NCBI GenBank assembly: GCA_964548475.1
Contig: CAZJRF010000116.1
Location: 1-5,589 of the forward strand
From: VGBK01 sp964548475
GTDB taxonomy: Bacteria; Actinomycetota; Acidimicrobiia; Spongiisociales; UBA11373
Length of the DNA stretch: 5,589 nucleotides
Direction: 5' to 3'
A model generated the notes under the pieces. That model was not told where the DNA came from, did no database searches, and was given only the letters and a program-made list of their open reading frames with translations. The position numbers and the translations under genes are program-made. Positions 5,549-5,589 of the stretch are shown here, in pieces (position 1 is the first letter of the stretch; each line of letters opens with the position of its first letter).

Positions 5549-5589
5549 GCCGCCGGAGACCGTCGAGGCCCACCGCGCCGATCTCCAGG
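5532..5589 (-). CDS. C-terminal end of an unidentified upstream gene (partial)
   Basis: From the right edge a frame reads LEIGAVGLDGLRRHVAGF and then TGA (5532-5534). Of its 18 third codon positions 16 are G or C, as in the neighbouring genes. The stop lies 17 bases inside the start of the lipoprotein gene, an arrangement typical of tightly packed co-transcribed genes. Too little is visible to name a family. In mycobacteria murI precedes the equivalent MBL-rph-rdgB block, but this tail gives no support for murI. The alternative frame here is also GC-rich at third positions, so the call is tentative. Confidence 0.45.
   Translation of the reverse strand, partial: LEIGAVGLDGLRRHVAGF

Overview
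This is a GC-rich window with strongly G/C-biased third codon positions. It looks like a chromosomal segment from an actinobacterium. The block MBL-fold hydrolase - rph - rdgB matches the mycobacterial order Rv1339 - rphA - Rv1341. The style of the PKD/RTX/VanW exoprotein recalls Acidimicrobiia-like lineages, but that finer placement is inference. No plasmid, phage or transposase gene is visible.

Layout. Bases 1-288 are a tRNA region on the + strand. The first 13 bases are the 3' end of a tRNA (T-stem remainder, acceptor strand GCGACCC, A, CCA), followed by a perfect 10-bp hairpin. A second, degenerate copy of that tRNA 3' end lies at 141-161. A complete tRNA-Leu(UAG) follows at 201-288. All recognised protein genes are on the - strand and run towards the tRNAs. 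Read from the right edge they are: the last codons of an unidentified gene; a secreted lipoprotein esterase of the PHB depolymerase/LpqC type; an overlapping three-gene unit (MBL-fold hydrolase, RNase PH, RdgB/HAM1 pyrophosphatase); and a large exported protein with two PKD domains, eleven RTX nonapeptides and a VanW domain. Directly behind its stop codon is a 56-codon remnant of a GNAT acetyltransferase that has lost its N-terminal part.

How the genes relate. The MBL-fold gene, rph and rdgB are joined by 4-base stop/start overlaps (ATGA, GTGA), so they are very probably co-transcribed and translationally coupled. rph trims tRNA 3' ends, rdgB removes non-canonical purine NTPs, and the MBL-fold protein may be a cyclic-nucleotide phosphodiesterase by its Rv1339-like position. 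The lipoprotein esterase and the PKD-RTX-VanW protein both act outside the membrane and have no clear functional link to that unit.

Most notable points: the GNAT relic abutting the VanW gene in the same frame, the duplicated tRNA 3' end beside the tRNA-Leu gene, the PKD-RTX-VanW architecture, and a TAnnnT hexamer 8 bases before two start codons that lack a Shine-Dalgarno sequence, which suggests leaderless transcripts. I see no convincing new multi-gene system.
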